A DNA stretch of 64,000 nucleotides from Bacteroidales bacterium UBA1173 (GTDB taxonomy: Bacteria > Bacteroidota > Bacteroidia > Bacteroidales > F082): positions 74,453 through 138,452 of the forward strand of contig DBYZ01000009.1 in the NCBI GenBank assembly GCA_002311655.1, given 5' to 3'. The notes beneath the pieces were generated by a model, which did no database searches, was not told the DNA's origin, and worked only from the letters and a program-made list of their open reading frames with translations. Below are positions 16,978 to 24,975 of this stretch, piece by piece; the first letter of the stretch is position 1; every line of letters begins with the position of its first letter. Both the position numbers and the translations under genes were made by a program.

Positions 16978-18390
16978 ATGAATACATTAGCAGTACCATT
17001 TTTCGCAACCGACGCCGTTTGGAACCTTATGTTGCAGTTGTGTGTTATCGCAGTTGGTCTTCTGGCTGGAAACATTGTCAGGACAAAAGTGCCTTTTATG
17101 CAGAAAAGTCTGATTCCATCAGCATTGATCGGCGGCGCTTTGATCTTGATTTTCAAAGCGATATACTCTGACTTGTTCGGTTGGGAAGATTTGATCGACA
17201 AACGTTCAATGGAAATCATCACGTACCATGCGCTTGGTCTCGGTTTTGTGGCTTTGGCATTGAAAAACAACAAAGTTGAGTCGAAATCTAGTACCATGAA
17301 AGTGATTGAGACCGGCACCTTGACGGCAAGCACTTACATCATCCAAGGCATTGTGGGTCTGTTGGTTACGATACCGATGTTCTATTTCGGAAAGCAGATT
17401 TTCTATGCCGCGGGATTGTTGTTGCCGATGGGCTATGGTCAGGGACCTGGACAGGCTTTGAATTTCGGTACTATTTACATGGACAGAGCAGCTGAACAAG
17501 GCATAATGTTTCCAGGCAAGGACTTCGGACTATCTATCGCAGCCATGGGATTTATTGTTGGATGCGTCGTCGGTGTTATCTATCTTAACATCTTGAAAAA
17601 GAAAGGCAAAATCAAGATATCTGAGATACGCGAGAAGCAGATGAACAAACTCAGCGACTATGAAGGTGAGAACGAAATCCCTGATACTGAATCAGTTGAC
17701 AAACTCTCAATCCAGATTTGTCTGGTGCTTTTCACATATCTTTTGGTGTATCTCTTCAACCATTTCCTGCAAACTTTAGACCTCGGCAATTTCGGTGAGA
17801 AGACCCTCATGCCACTGATGTGGGGATTCAACTTCCTGCTTGGTACGCTGTTCGGCATCATGATAAAAGGCATCATCAAAGTGTTGAGAAAGAGACAGAT
17901 AATGAAGAGAGAGTACATCAACAACTACCTTTTGAACCGTATCAGCGGATTCTTTTTTGACATCATGATTGTGGCGGGCACAGCGGCCATAAACTTCAGT
18001 GAATTCAAGGGGTTTGCCATTCCTTATATCCTGGTTTGCGGACTCGGAGCCATCGCTACGTTCTGGTTTGTGAAAAAAGTGTGCGAGCATCTTTATCCGA
18101 ACTACGTCTACGAAGGTTTCTTCAGCATGTTCGGCATGCTCACCGGCACCGCTTCCAACGGCATGATACTCCTTCGTGAGATCGACCCAAAATTTGAGAC
18201 ACCTGCAGCAAACAACCTGGTTTTGCAGTCACTTCCAGCGGTGGCGTTGGGATTCCCGGTGCTTCTTCTGGTCAGTTTCGCGCCACAAGGATTCAAGCAA
18301 GCACTCATCACTTTGGGTATTCTGATTGCCGTCTTCATCATTTTCAATCTCTTCATGTTCCGAAAGAAAATCTTTAAGAAAAAGAATTAA
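16978..18390 (+). CDS. gltS: GltS-type sodium/glutamate symporter
   Basis: A 470-residue membrane protein of about 11-12 segments. The N-terminal 'VGLLAGNIVRTKVPFMQKSLIPSALIGG' and the 'MGYGQGPGQA' loop correspond to the conserved glycine-rich re-entrant regions of the GltS (ESS) family; a second such region is 'GMLTGTASNGM'. The ATG at 16978 is preferred to an in-frame TTG at 16972 that would overlap the uvrB stop. Its position just before the kamE operon suggests amino acid uptake for fermentation, but the substrate may not be glutamate. Confidence 0.85.
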   Translation: MNTLAVPFFATDAVWNLMLQLCVIAVGLLAGNIVRTKVPFMQKSLIPSALIGGALILIFKAIYSDLFGWEDLIDKRSMEIITYHALGLGFVALALKNNKVESKSSTMKVIETGTLTASTYIIQGIVGLLVTIPMFYFGKQIFYAAGLLLPMGYGQGPGQALNFGTIYMDRAAEQGIMFPGKDFGLSIAAMGFIVGCVVGVIYLNILKKKGKIKISEIREKQMNKLSDYEGENEIPDTESVDKLSIQICLVLFTYLLVYLFNHFLQTLDLGNFGEKTLMPLMWGFNFLLGTLFGIMIKGIIKVLRKRQIMKREYINNYLLNRISGFFFDIMIVAGTAAINFSEFKGFAIPYILVCGLGAIATFWFVKKVCEHLYPNYVYEGFFSMFGMLTGTASNGMILLREIDPKFETPAANNLVLQSLPAVALGFPVLLLVSFAPQGFKQALITLGILIAVFIIFNLFMFRKKIFKKKN

Positions 18391-18405
18391 AAATTCTTGT
18401 TTTTA
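18382..18405 (+). terminator. Weak terminator at the end of gltS
   Basis: AAGAATT-AAA-AATTCTT hairpin formed by the last gltS codons and the bases after them, followed by GTTTTTATTT. The stem is A/T-rich, so read-through into the next operon is possible. The hairpin overlaps the likely -33 element of the kamE promoter. Confidence 0.4.
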
Positions 18406-18428
18406 TTTAAAAAAATATATTATATTTG
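18396..18428 (+). promoter_or_regulatory. Promoter of the kamE-etfA operon
   Basis: -33 CTTG (18396-18399) and -7 TATATTTG (18421-18428) separated by 21 nt, close to the Bacteroidetes consensus TTTG-N19-21-TAnnTTTG. Confidence 0.65.
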
Positions 18429-18430
18429 CA

Positions 18431-18464
18431 GACATGATAAAGGTGTAATGGCTTTTATCATGTC
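18431..18464 (+). promoter_or_regulatory. Perfect 11-bp hairpin at the 5' end of the kamE mRNA
   Basis: GACATGATAAA (18431-18441) and TTTATCATGTC (18454-18464) pair perfectly around a 12-nt loop. The hairpin begins within a few bases of the expected transcription start and lies 41 nt before the kamE ATG. It could stabilise the message or act as an attenuator; only a weak T-run (TCATTTTG) follows it. Confidence 0.5.
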
Positions 18465-18505
18465 TCATTTTGTAACTAATTGAAATAGAGTAAATTATAT
18501 AATAT

Positions 18506-19294
18506 ATGAGCGAAGGATTATATTCAATGGAAGCTAAGGATTTCGACAAAACCTTAGACTTGACGAAAATTAAGCCGTATGGCGACACAATGAACGATGG
18601 CAAGACCCAGCTGAGTTTCACATTACCTGTTCCATGCGGCGCAGAAGCTGTCGAGGCAGCAAAACAACTCCTCAAAACTATGGGTTTCGAGAATCCTATT
18701 GTGGTGTATTACAAAGAGTTGACTCCAGGATTCACTTTCTTTAACTGCTATGGAAGCTGCACACATACTGTCAACTATAGCACTATTTACGTTCCGAAGG
18801 TCGAGTCGAACACCATGGACATGTACGAAACCGACCAGTACATCAAGGAAAACATCGGCCGTAAGATTGTGGTGGTTGGAGCTTCAACAGGTACCGACGC
18901 TCACACTGTGGGTATCGACGCCATCATGAACATGAAGGGTTATGCCGGTCACTACGGACTTGAGCGTTACGAGATGATCGAGGCTTACAACCTCGGTTCA
19001 CAGGTGCCGAATGAGGAGTTTATCGCGAAAGGCGTTGAGCTTCATGCTGATGCGTTGCTGGTCTCACAGACAGTTACACAGAAAGACGTCCATATCAAAA
19101 ATATGACCGAATTCATCGAGTTGATGGAAGCTGAAGGCTTGCGCGACAAGATGATCTGCTGCTGCGGTGGTGCTCGTATCTCACACGAGCTCGCAAAGGA
19201 ACTCGGTTTCGACGCCGGCTTCGGAATGAACACCTACGCTGATGACGTGGCATCATTCATCGTCCAGGAAATGGTCAAACGTGGCGTGAAATAG
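18506..19294 (+). CDS. kamE: D-lysine 5,6-aminomutase beta subunit (KamE)
   Basis: A 262-residue cobalamin/PLP protein, the same length as the Clostridium sticklandii KamE. The B12-binding motif 'GASTGTDAHTVGID' places H133 as the cobalt ligand and 'MNMKGYAGHYGLERY' places K144 as the PLP-binding lysine; both sit at exactly the positions known for the characterised enzyme. A Rossmann domain follows, with 'CCCGGARISHELAKELGFDAGFG'. The enzyme moves an amino group in lysine fermentation, but activity needs the alpha subunit KamD, which is not encoded in this window. It heads a seven-gene operon that otherwise encodes butyrate formation. Confidence 0.92.
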   Translation: MSEGLYSMEAKDFDKTLDLTKIKPYGDTMNDGKTQLSFTLPVPCGAEAVEAAKQLLKTMGFENPIVVYYKELTPGFTFFNCYGSCTHTVNYSTIYVPKVESNTMDMYETDQYIKENIGRKIVVVGASTGTDAHTVGIDAIMNMKGYAGHYGLERYEMIEAYNLGSQVPNEEFIAKGVELHADALLVSQTVTQKDVHIKNMTEFIELMEAEGLRDKMICCCGGARISHELAKELGFDAGFGMNTYADDVASFIVQEMVKRGVK

Positions 19295-19327
19295 AAAATA
19301 CAAATTAACAATTAAATATTTTGCAAT

Positions 19328-19987
19328 ATGGAAAAAAACGAAATTAGAGAAGTTATCGCGAGACGTGCTGCAAAAGAGCTGCATGACGGCGATGTTGTGA
19401 ATTTGGGTATCGGACTTCCGACAATGATTCCTAACTATCTTCCGGAAGGCGTGTCAGTGACACTGCAGACTGAGAACGGCGCAATGGGCATGGGACCAAC
19501 TCCTGAAGAAGGCAAGGAAGACAAGAACCTCATCAACGCTGGCGGCGGTTACATCACCTTGACACCAGGCGCTTGCACATTCGATTCAGCAACATCATTC
19601 GCAATCATTCGCGGCGGTCATGTCAACGTGTCGTTCCTCGGCGCTTTGCAGGTCGATGAGAAGGGCAACCTCGCCAACTGGATCATCCCAGGCAAGATGG
19701 CTCCTGGCATGGGCGGCGCAATGGACCTCGTGGTCGGTGCAAAACGCGTTATCCTCACTATGGAACACACACAGAAAGGCGCTCCTAAGATCTTGAAGGA
19801 ATGCACACTGCCTCTCACTGCAGCAGGTCAGGTCAATATGATAATCACCGAGATGGGTGTGATGGAAATCACAAAAGAAGGCATCGTCCTCACCGAGATC
19901 CATCCTGAATTCACAGTGGAGCAGGTGCAGGCCGCTACCGAGGCTAAACTCATCATCAGCCCGAACCTCAAATCGATGCTTGACTAA
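19328..19987 (+). CDS. atoA: Acetoacetate/butyrate CoA-transferase beta subunit (AtoA)
   Basis: A 219-residue class I CoA-transferase subunit. 'RAAKELHDGDVVNLGIGLPTMIPNYL' opens the family fold, and the catalytic glutamate is E49 in 'QTENGAMGMGP', which forms the CoA thioester. 'TFDSATSFAIIRGGHVNVSFLGALQVD' is typical of the AtoA/ScoB group. It would transfer CoA between acetoacetate or butyrate and acetyl-CoA. The partner alpha subunit (AtoD) is not in the window. In lysine-fermenting Bacteroidetes and Fusobacteria this subunit belongs to the same cluster as KamDE. Confidence 0.9.
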   Translation: MEKNEIREVIARRAAKELHDGDVVNLGIGLPTMIPNYLPEGVSVTLQTENGAMGMGPTPEEGKEDKNLINAGGGYITLTPGACTFDSATSFAIIRGGHVNVSFLGALQVDEKGNLANWIIPGKMAPGMGGAMDLVVGAKRVILTMEHTQKGAPKILKECTLPLTAAGQVNMIITEMGVMEITKEGIVLTEIHPEFTVEQVQAATEAKLIISPNLKSMLD

Positions 19988-19990
19988 TAT

Positions 19991-20054
19991 AGTTTGAAGT
20001 TTGAAGTGTGGAGTTTGAAGTTAACTGCACACTGCAAACTTCAAACTTCAAACT
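19991..20054. repeat. GTTTGAA-type hairpin repeat, copy 1
   Basis: A 64-bp inverted repeat built from GTTTGAA units: AGTTTGAAGTTTGAAG on the left pairs with its complement on the right, with an inner GTGTG/CACAC stem. 61 of 64 bases match the copy at 21711-21774. It occupies the atoA-crotonase gap and, if translated, would add a spurious N-terminal extension to the crotonase. Confidence 0.9.
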
Positions 20055-20061
20055 AAATAAG

Positions 20062-20844
20062 ATGGATTATCAATATTTAAAAATAGAGCTTCAGGACAAC
20101 GGTATCGGCATCATGACAGTGTCGGCACCTAAGTCGTTGAACGCCTTGAACTCGACAGTTCTCAAGGAGATTGACCATTTCGTCAGTAACTTGGACACCA
20201 AGAAGACACGTGTCCTCATCGTCACTGGCGACGGCGAGAAATCGTTCGTGGCCGGCGCTGACATTTCCGAGATGGTCAATCTTTACGAAAAAGAAGGCTA
20301 CGAGTTCAGCAAGATCGGTGCAAAAGCGTTCCGCAAGCTGGAGACGCTGCCAATTCCGGTCATCGCTGCTGTAAACGGTTTCTGCCTTGGCGGAGGTTGC
20401 GAGCTGGCAATGGCATGCGACATCCGCATCTGCTCGAACAACGCACGTTTCGGTCAGCCTGAAGTGGGACTCGGCATCACACCTGGTTTCAGCGGCACCT
20501 ACCGTCTGGCGAAACTCATCGGACAAGGCTATGCCAAGGAGATGATATACACTGGCAAGGCCATCAAAGCTGACGAGGCACTGCGCATCGGCTTGGTGAA
20601 CGCTGTTTATGAGCCAGCCGAGTTGATGGACAAGGCCATGGAGATGGCACATAAGATGCTCAAGAACGCACCTCTCGCCATCGCTCACGCCAAACGTTGC
20701 ATCAATGAGAGCTACGACCTCTGCGCTGACGACGCCATCGAGCTCGAGAACGTCGCATTCGGAAAATGCTTCGCCACTGCAGATCAAAAAGAAGGCATGA
20801 AGGCATTCTTGGAGAAACGCGAAGCAACTTTTAAAGGAGAATAA
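20062..20844 (+). CDS. crt: Enoyl-CoA hydratase / 3-hydroxybutyryl-CoA dehydratase (crotonase)
   Basis: A 260-residue crotonase. 'GEKSFVAGADISEM' forms the oxyanion hole region; the two catalytic glutamates are in 'GGGCELAMACDIRI' and 'FGQPEVGLGITPGFSGT'. It converts 3-hydroxybutyryl-CoA to crotonyl-CoA. The ATG at 20062 is preferred over an in-frame ATG at 20008, because the extra 18 residues are encoded by the repeat and lie outside the family. It lies between atoA and hbd in the operon. Confidence 0.93.
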   Translation: MDYQYLKIELQDNGIGIMTVSAPKSLNALNSTVLKEIDHFVSNLDTKKTRVLIVTGDGEKSFVAGADISEMVNLYEKEGYEFSKIGAKAFRKLETLPIPVIAAVNGFCLGGGCELAMACDIRICSNNARFGQPEVGLGITPGFSGTYRLAKLIGQGYAKEMIYTGKAIKADEALRIGLVNAVYEPAELMDKAMEMAHKMLKNAPLAIAHAKRCINESYDLCADDAIELENVAFGKCFATADQKEGMKAFLEKREATFKGE

Positions 20845-20867
20845 TTAACAATTAAATTTTAGATAAC

Positions 20868-21704
20868 ATGAAAGTATACGTTATTGGAACAGGTACAATG
20901 GCAAAAGGCATCGTGAAAGCTTTCGCAGCCAAGATGCCAGTCGTCATGAAGAGCAGAACTCAGGCCAGCATCGACAAGGCTATGGGTTCAATTGCAAAAG
21001 GTTACGCCAAACTCGTTGAGAAAGGTAAGATGACTCAAGAGGATGTTGACGCTCTGTTGAAGAACATCACAACAACCACCGACTACGCCACATTCAAAGA
21101 CGCCGACCTCGTCATCGAGGCTGCATCAGAAGATATGGCTCTTAAGAAAGAGGTGTTCACTGAACTCGACAAGATCTGCAAGCCGGAAGCAATCTTCGCA
21201 ACAAACTCATCATCATTGTCAATCACCGAAATTGCTGCCTGCACAACACGTCCTGCACAGTTCATCGGCATGCACTTCTTCAACCCGGCCGACAGAATGG
21301 CATTGGTGGAAGTCATCAAGGGACAGCTCACAAGCGACGAAGTGACAAAATGCATTGTTGACCTCTCGACATCAATCGGCAAACAGCCGGTCGAGGTGAA
21401 AGAAGCCCCAGGTTTCGTCGTCAACCGCATCCTCATCCCAATGATCAACGAGGCTGTCGGTATCTTGGCCGACGGTATCGCATCAGCAGAGGACATCGAC
21501 AAGTGCATGATGCTTGGCGCCAACCATCCAATGGGACCTCTCGCATTGGCCGACCTCATCGGAAACGATGTCAACCTCGCCATCATGGAGGTGCTTTACA
21601 ACGAGTTCGGTGATCCGAAATACCGCCCACATCCACTTTTGAGAAAGATGGTGCGCGCCGGTTTGCTCGGTCGTAAAACTGGAGAAGGATTTTACAAGTA
21701 TTAA
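20868..21704 (+). CDS. hbd: 3-hydroxybutyryl-CoA dehydrogenase (Hbd)
   Basis: A 278-residue short 3-hydroxyacyl-CoA dehydrogenase. The N-terminal Rossmann domain starts with 'VIGTGTMAKGI' (GxGxxxxG; the usual second Gly-Ala pattern is altered), followed by 'EAASEDMALKKEVF', 'FATNSSSLSITEIA', the catalytic His in 'GMHFFNPADRMALVEVI', and C-terminal 'PGFVVNRIL' and 'GPLALADLIGNDV'. Length equals clostridial Hbd. It reduces acetoacetyl-CoA to 3-hydroxybutyryl-CoA. Confidence 0.94.
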   Translation: MKVYVIGTGTMAKGIVKAFAAKMPVVMKSRTQASIDKAMGSIAKGYAKLVEKGKMTQEDVDALLKNITTTTDYATFKDADLVIEAASEDMALKKEVFTELDKICKPEAIFATNSSSLSITEIAACTTRPAQFIGMHFFNPADRMALVEVIKGQLTSDEVTKCIVDLSTSIGKQPVEVKEAPGFVVNRILIPMINEAVGILADGIASAEDIDKCMMLGANHPMGPLALADLIGNDVNLAIMEVLYNEFGDPKYRPHPLLRKMVRAGLLGRKTGEGFYKY

Positions 21705-21710
21705 TAAGAA

Positions 21711-21774
21711 AGTTTGAAGTTTTAAGTGTGAAGTTTGAAGTTAACTGCACACTGCAAACTTCAAACTCCAAACT
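21711..21774. repeat. GTTTGAA-type hairpin repeat, copy 2
   Basis: A 64-bp hairpin repeat in the same orientation as 19991-20054, differing at three positions. It fills the gap between hbd and the acyl-CoA dehydrogenase gene. Confidence 0.9.
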
Positions 21775-21786
21775 AAATTAATTGAA

Positions 21787-22926
21787 ATGGATTTTAGCTA
21801 TTCAAAGACAGAAGAATTGTTCCTGCAGATGATCAGATCGTTTGCAGAGAACGAGGTCAAGCCTTTGGCAGCCGAAGTTGACGAACAGGAACGTTTCCCT
21901 ATGGAGACCGTCAAGAAGATGGCGAAATTAGGTTTGATGGGTATTCCGGTGCCACGTCAGTATGGTGGCGCAGGCGGATCAGTGCAGATGTACATCATGG
22001 CTGTTGAGGAGCTCTCAAGAGTGTGCGCCACCACAGGCGTTATCCTTTCAGCCCACACATCATTGTGCATGGCACCTATCCTTGAGAACGGAACAGAGGA
22101 ACAGAAGATGAAATATTTGCCGAAGCTCGCATCAGGCGAATGGATCGGCGCTTTCGGTCTCACCGAGCCTAACGCAGGTACCGACGCCGCCATGCAACAG
22201 ACAATGGCTGTTGACGCTGGCGACAAATACATCCTCAACGGTTCGAAGATTTTCATCACCAACGCAGCATACGCCGACGTGTTCATCGTCATGGCAATGA
22301 CCGACAAGAGCAAAGGCACCAAGGGCATCTCGGCATTCATCGTCGAGAAAGGCTTCAAGGGCTTCAGCATCGGTAAGAAAGAGTTGAAGATGGGTATCCG
22401 CGGCTCAGCGACATGCGAGCTTATCTTCGAAAACTGCGAAGTGCCGAAGGAGAACCTCCTTGGTCAACTTGGCAAGGGCTTCACCATCGCTATGAAGACC
22501 CTCGACGGCGGCCGTATCGGTATCGCTTCACAGGCTCTCGGCATCGCACAAGGCGCAATGGATGAGACAGTGAAATACACCAAGGAACGCAAGCAGTTCG
22601 GAAAGTCAATCGCACAGTTCCAGAACACACAGTTCCAGATGGCCGACCTCAAGACAAAGGTTGAGGCAGCTCGTTTGCTCGTCAGAAGCGCTGCATGGAA
22701 GAAAGACAAAGGTCTCCCATACTCAGCAGATGCAGCAATGGCAAAACTCTTCGCAGCTGAGACAGCAATGGAAGTGACTACAAAGGCAGTCCAGTTCCAC
22801 GGCGGCTACGGCTACACACGTGAATATCCGGTCGAGCGCATGATGCGTGACGCCAAGATTACCGAAATCTACGAAGGTACATCAGAGGTTCAGAGAATGG
22901 TTATCGCCGGTCATTTATTTAAATAG
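21787..22926 (+). CDS. bcd: Butyryl-CoA dehydrogenase (short-chain acyl-CoA dehydrogenase)
   Basis: A 379-residue acyl-CoA dehydrogenase with the two family signatures 'FGLTEPNAGTDA' and 'QFHGGYGYTREYPVERMMRDAKITEIYEGTSEVQR'; the catalytic base is the Glu in 'EIYEGTSE'. With etfB and etfA directly downstream, it most likely reduces crotonyl-CoA to butyryl-CoA, possibly by flavin-based electron bifurcation as in clostridia (inferred from gene order). Confidence 0.93.
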   Translation: MDFSYSKTEELFLQMIRSFAENEVKPLAAEVDEQERFPMETVKKMAKLGLMGIPVPRQYGGAGGSVQMYIMAVEELSRVCATTGVILSAHTSLCMAPILENGTEEQKMKYLPKLASGEWIGAFGLTEPNAGTDAAMQQTMAVDAGDKYILNGSKIFITNAAYADVFIVMAMTDKSKGTKGISAFIVEKGFKGFSIGKKELKMGIRGSATCELIFENCEVPKENLLGQLGKGFTIAMKTLDGGRIGIASQALGIAQGAMDETVKYTKERKQFGKSIAQFQNTQFQMADLKTKVEAARLLVRSAAWKKDKGLPYSADAAMAKLFAAETAMEVTTKAVQFHGGYGYTREYPVERMMRDAKITEIYEGTSEVQRMVIAGHLFK

Positions 22927-22930
22927 GAGG
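22925..22930 (+). promoter_or_regulatory. Strong Shine-Dalgarno before etfB
   Basis: AGGAGG, overlapping the bcd stop codon, 7 nt before the etfB ATG. Full Shine-Dalgarno sequences are uncommon in Bacteroidetes and rare in this window (the clpB gene has the other clear one). Confidence 0.7.
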
Positions 22931-22937
22931 TAAGATT

Positions 22938-23720
22938 ATGAATATTATAGTTTGTATTAAGCAAGTACCTGATACTACCGAAATCAAAATCGATCCGGTA
23001 AAGAACACTCTTATCCGTGAAGGCGTTCCGAGCATCATGAACCCGGACGACAAGGGCGGTCTCGAACTCGCTCTCCGTATGAAAGACAAATACGGCGCTA
23101 ACGTTACAGTTATCACAATGGGACCTCCACAAGCCGACCTCATCCTGAGAGAAGCTTTCGCTATGGGCGTTGACAGAGCTATCTTATTGAGCGACAGAAA
23201 GTTCGCTGGTGCTGATACTCTTGCAACATCATACGCATTGGCAGGCGCCATCAAGACTATGGACTATGACCTCATCATCGCTGGCCGTCAGGCTATCGAC
23301 GGTGACACAGCACAGGTCGGTCCTGAGATGGCAGAACACCTCGGCCTTCCACAGGTTTCATACGTCATCGACGCTGAACGCGAAAAGAACGGCAACTTCA
23401 TCGTGAAGAAAGAGAACGAAGACAGCGTCCAGACTCTCGAAGTCGAAGGAAAATGCGTCCTCACAGTCCTCGCTTCAGCATTCGAGGCACGTTACATGAC
23501 AGTGGCGGGCATCGTTGACGCTTACAGCAAGGAAGTTGAAGTTTGGGGCGCCGACAAACTCGATGTCGACGAGAACAAACTCGGTCTGAAAGGCTCACCA
23601 ACAAAGGTGTGGCAGTCATTCCCGAAACAGCTCAAGGCACCGGGTGAGGTGTTCGAAGTGAGCGAGGAAGAAGCTGTGGAAATTATTGTTAAGAAACTTA
23701 AAGAGAAACATTTAATCTAA
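22938..23720 (+). CDS. etfB: Electron transfer flavoprotein beta subunit (EtfB/FixA)
   Basis: A 260-residue ETF beta subunit: 'MNIIVCIKQVPDT' start, 'AMGVDRAILLSDRKFAGADTLATS', 'LIIAGRQAIDGDTAQVGPEMAEHLG' (family signature) and 'KLKEKHLI' end. It pairs with EtfA encoded 8 nt downstream to pass electrons to or from the butyryl-CoA dehydrogenase. Presence of a second, bifurcating FAD cannot be decided by eye. Confidence 0.95.
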   Translation: MNIIVCIKQVPDTTEIKIDPVKNTLIREGVPSIMNPDDKGGLELALRMKDKYGANVTVITMGPPQADLILREAFAMGVDRAILLSDRKFAGADTLATSYALAGAIKTMDYDLIIAGRQAIDGDTAQVGPEMAEHLGLPQVSYVIDAEREKNGNFIVKKENEDSVQTLEVEGKCVLTVLASAFEARYMTVAGIVDAYSKEVEVWGADKLDVDENKLGLKGSPTKVWQSFPKQLKAPGEVFEVSEEEAVEIIVKKLKEKHLI

Positions 23721-23728
23721 AAGTAGCC

Positions 23729-24748
23729 ATGGATATCAAAGATTACAAAAACGTTTATGTGTTCGCAGAACAGCGCGGAGGTATGATTCAATCCGTAGCA
23801 TACGAACTTTTAGGTAAAGCTCGCGACTTGGCCGACGCTCTCGGCGAGAAAGTCGTGGCAATGTTATTGGGTCACAATGTGAAAGATCAGGCTCAGAGCC
23901 TCATCGAGATGGGTGCTGACGAAGTGCTCGTCGCAGACTGCCCGGAACTCAAGGATTATTTGACAGAACAGTACTCACAGGTTGTATATCAGATGATCAC
24001 AGCCGGTTGCCCAAGCATCGTCCTTTACGGTGCAACAACCATCGGCCGTGACCTCGCACCACGTATCGCTTCACGTTTGAAGACCGGTCTGACAGCAGAC
24101 TGCACTAAACTTGAAATCGGTATAGTCGAGGAGACAGGCGAGAAGCAGTTCCGTTCAACACGTCCTGCATTCGGTGGCAACCTGATGGCAACCATTCTTT
24201 GCCCTAACACACGTCCACAGATGTCGACAGTGCGTCCAGGCGTGATGCAGAAACGTGTCCGCGAGGCTGGCAGAAAAGGCACCATCACAATGTTTGCTCC
24301 TAAATTCGACACAAGCAAGTTCAAAGTCAAAGTCATTGAGACCAAGATGAACTGCAAGTGCGCTGACGACATCGCCGATGCCAAGATCTTGGTGTCAGGA
24401 GGCCGTGGCGTTCACGACAAGGAAGGTTTCAACAAACTTCAGGCTTTGGCAGACGTCCTCGGCGGCATGGTGGCATCATCACGTGCCATGGTCGACGCAG
24501 GTATCATGGATCACTGCTTCCAGGTCGGTCAGACAGGTAAGACAGTGCGTCCGAACCTTTACATGGCATGCGGTATCTCAGGCGCTATCCAGCACCTCGC
24601 AGGTATGGAGGAGTCAGACTTCATCATCGCCATCAACAAGGACAAATATGCTCCTATCTTCTCAGCCGCTGACCTCGGCATTGTAGGCGATTTGCACAAA
24701 ATCGTCCCGATGTTGACAGAGAGACTGAAGAAAGAAGTGGAGAAATAA
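23729..24748 (+). CDS. etfA: Electron transfer flavoprotein alpha subunit (EtfA/FixB)
   Basis: A 339-residue ETF alpha subunit. The C-terminal FAD-binding domain is clear: 'GGRGVHDKEGF', 'SRAMVDAG', 'QVGQTGKTVRPNLYMACGIS', 'GAIQHLAGM' and 'IIAINKDKYAPIFSAADLGIVGDL'. It is the last gene of the operon and is followed by an intrinsic terminator. Confidence 0.95.
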   Translation: MDIKDYKNVYVFAEQRGGMIQSVAYELLGKARDLADALGEKVVAMLLGHNVKDQAQSLIEMGADEVLVADCPELKDYLTEQYSQVVYQMITAGCPSIVLYGATTIGRDLAPRIASRLKTGLTADCTKLEIGIVEETGEKQFRSTRPAFGGNLMATILCPNTRPQMSTVRPGVMQKRVREAGRKGTITMFAPKFDTSKFKVKVIETKMNCKCADDIADAKILVSGGRGVHDKEGFNKLQALADVLGGMVASSRAMVDAGIMDHCFQVGQTGKTVRPNLYMACGISGAIQHLAGMEESDFIIAINKDKYAPIFSAADLGIVGDLHKIVPMLTERLKKEVEK

Positions 24749-24765
24749 TTTTCACAATTATCGTT

Positions 24766-24804
24766 AAAAAATTCCCGGGAGAAGCGATTCTTTCGGGAAT
24801 TTTT
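24766..24804 (+). terminator. Terminator of the kamE-etfA operon
   Basis: AAAAATTCCCG (24766-24776) pairs perfectly with CGGGAATTTTT (24794-24804), giving a stem-loop with a U-rich 3' arm 17 nt after the etfA stop. Confidence 0.85.
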
Positions 24805-24832
24805 GTTTCAAAAATTATTTTTCACCAAATTC

Positions 24833-24862
24833 CTTGCACAATCAAAAAATTTCGTATTTTTG
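24833..24862 (+). promoter_or_regulatory. ffs: Promoter of the SRP RNA gene
   Basis: -33 CTTG (24833-24836), 18 nt, -7 TATTTTTG (24855-24862). The RNA is expected to begin a few bases downstream. Confidence 0.65.
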
Positions 24863-24866
24863 CATC

Positions 24867-24962
24867 GGGTAAGTCTTATACGACCAGCTCCTGTCAAACT
24901 CCCCCAGGGTCGGAAGGCAGCAAGGGTAGATGGTTGAGCGGTGCGATATAAGTAGCTTACCC
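24867..24962 (+). ncRNA. ffs: Signal recognition particle RNA (4.5S type)
   Basis: A 96-nt RNA closed by a perfect terminal stem, GGGTAAG (24867-24873) with CTTACCC (24956-24962). The apical hairpin holds the SRP signature GGTCGGAAGGCAGCAAGGGT (a GGAA tetraloop with the conserved asymmetric and symmetric internal loops that bind Ffh). A canonical promoter lies just upstream and a run of six T follows, acting as terminator. Confidence 0.93.
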
Positions 24963-24975
24963 TTTTTTGTCTGAA

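Noticed and set aside
18391..18505. Lysine riboswitch before kamE
   Set aside because: The 115-bp leader holds a single simple hairpin, far from the multi-helix lysine aptamer.
20008..20061. N-terminal extension of the crotonase
   Set aside because: It is translation of the GTTTGAA repeat and is absent from the family.
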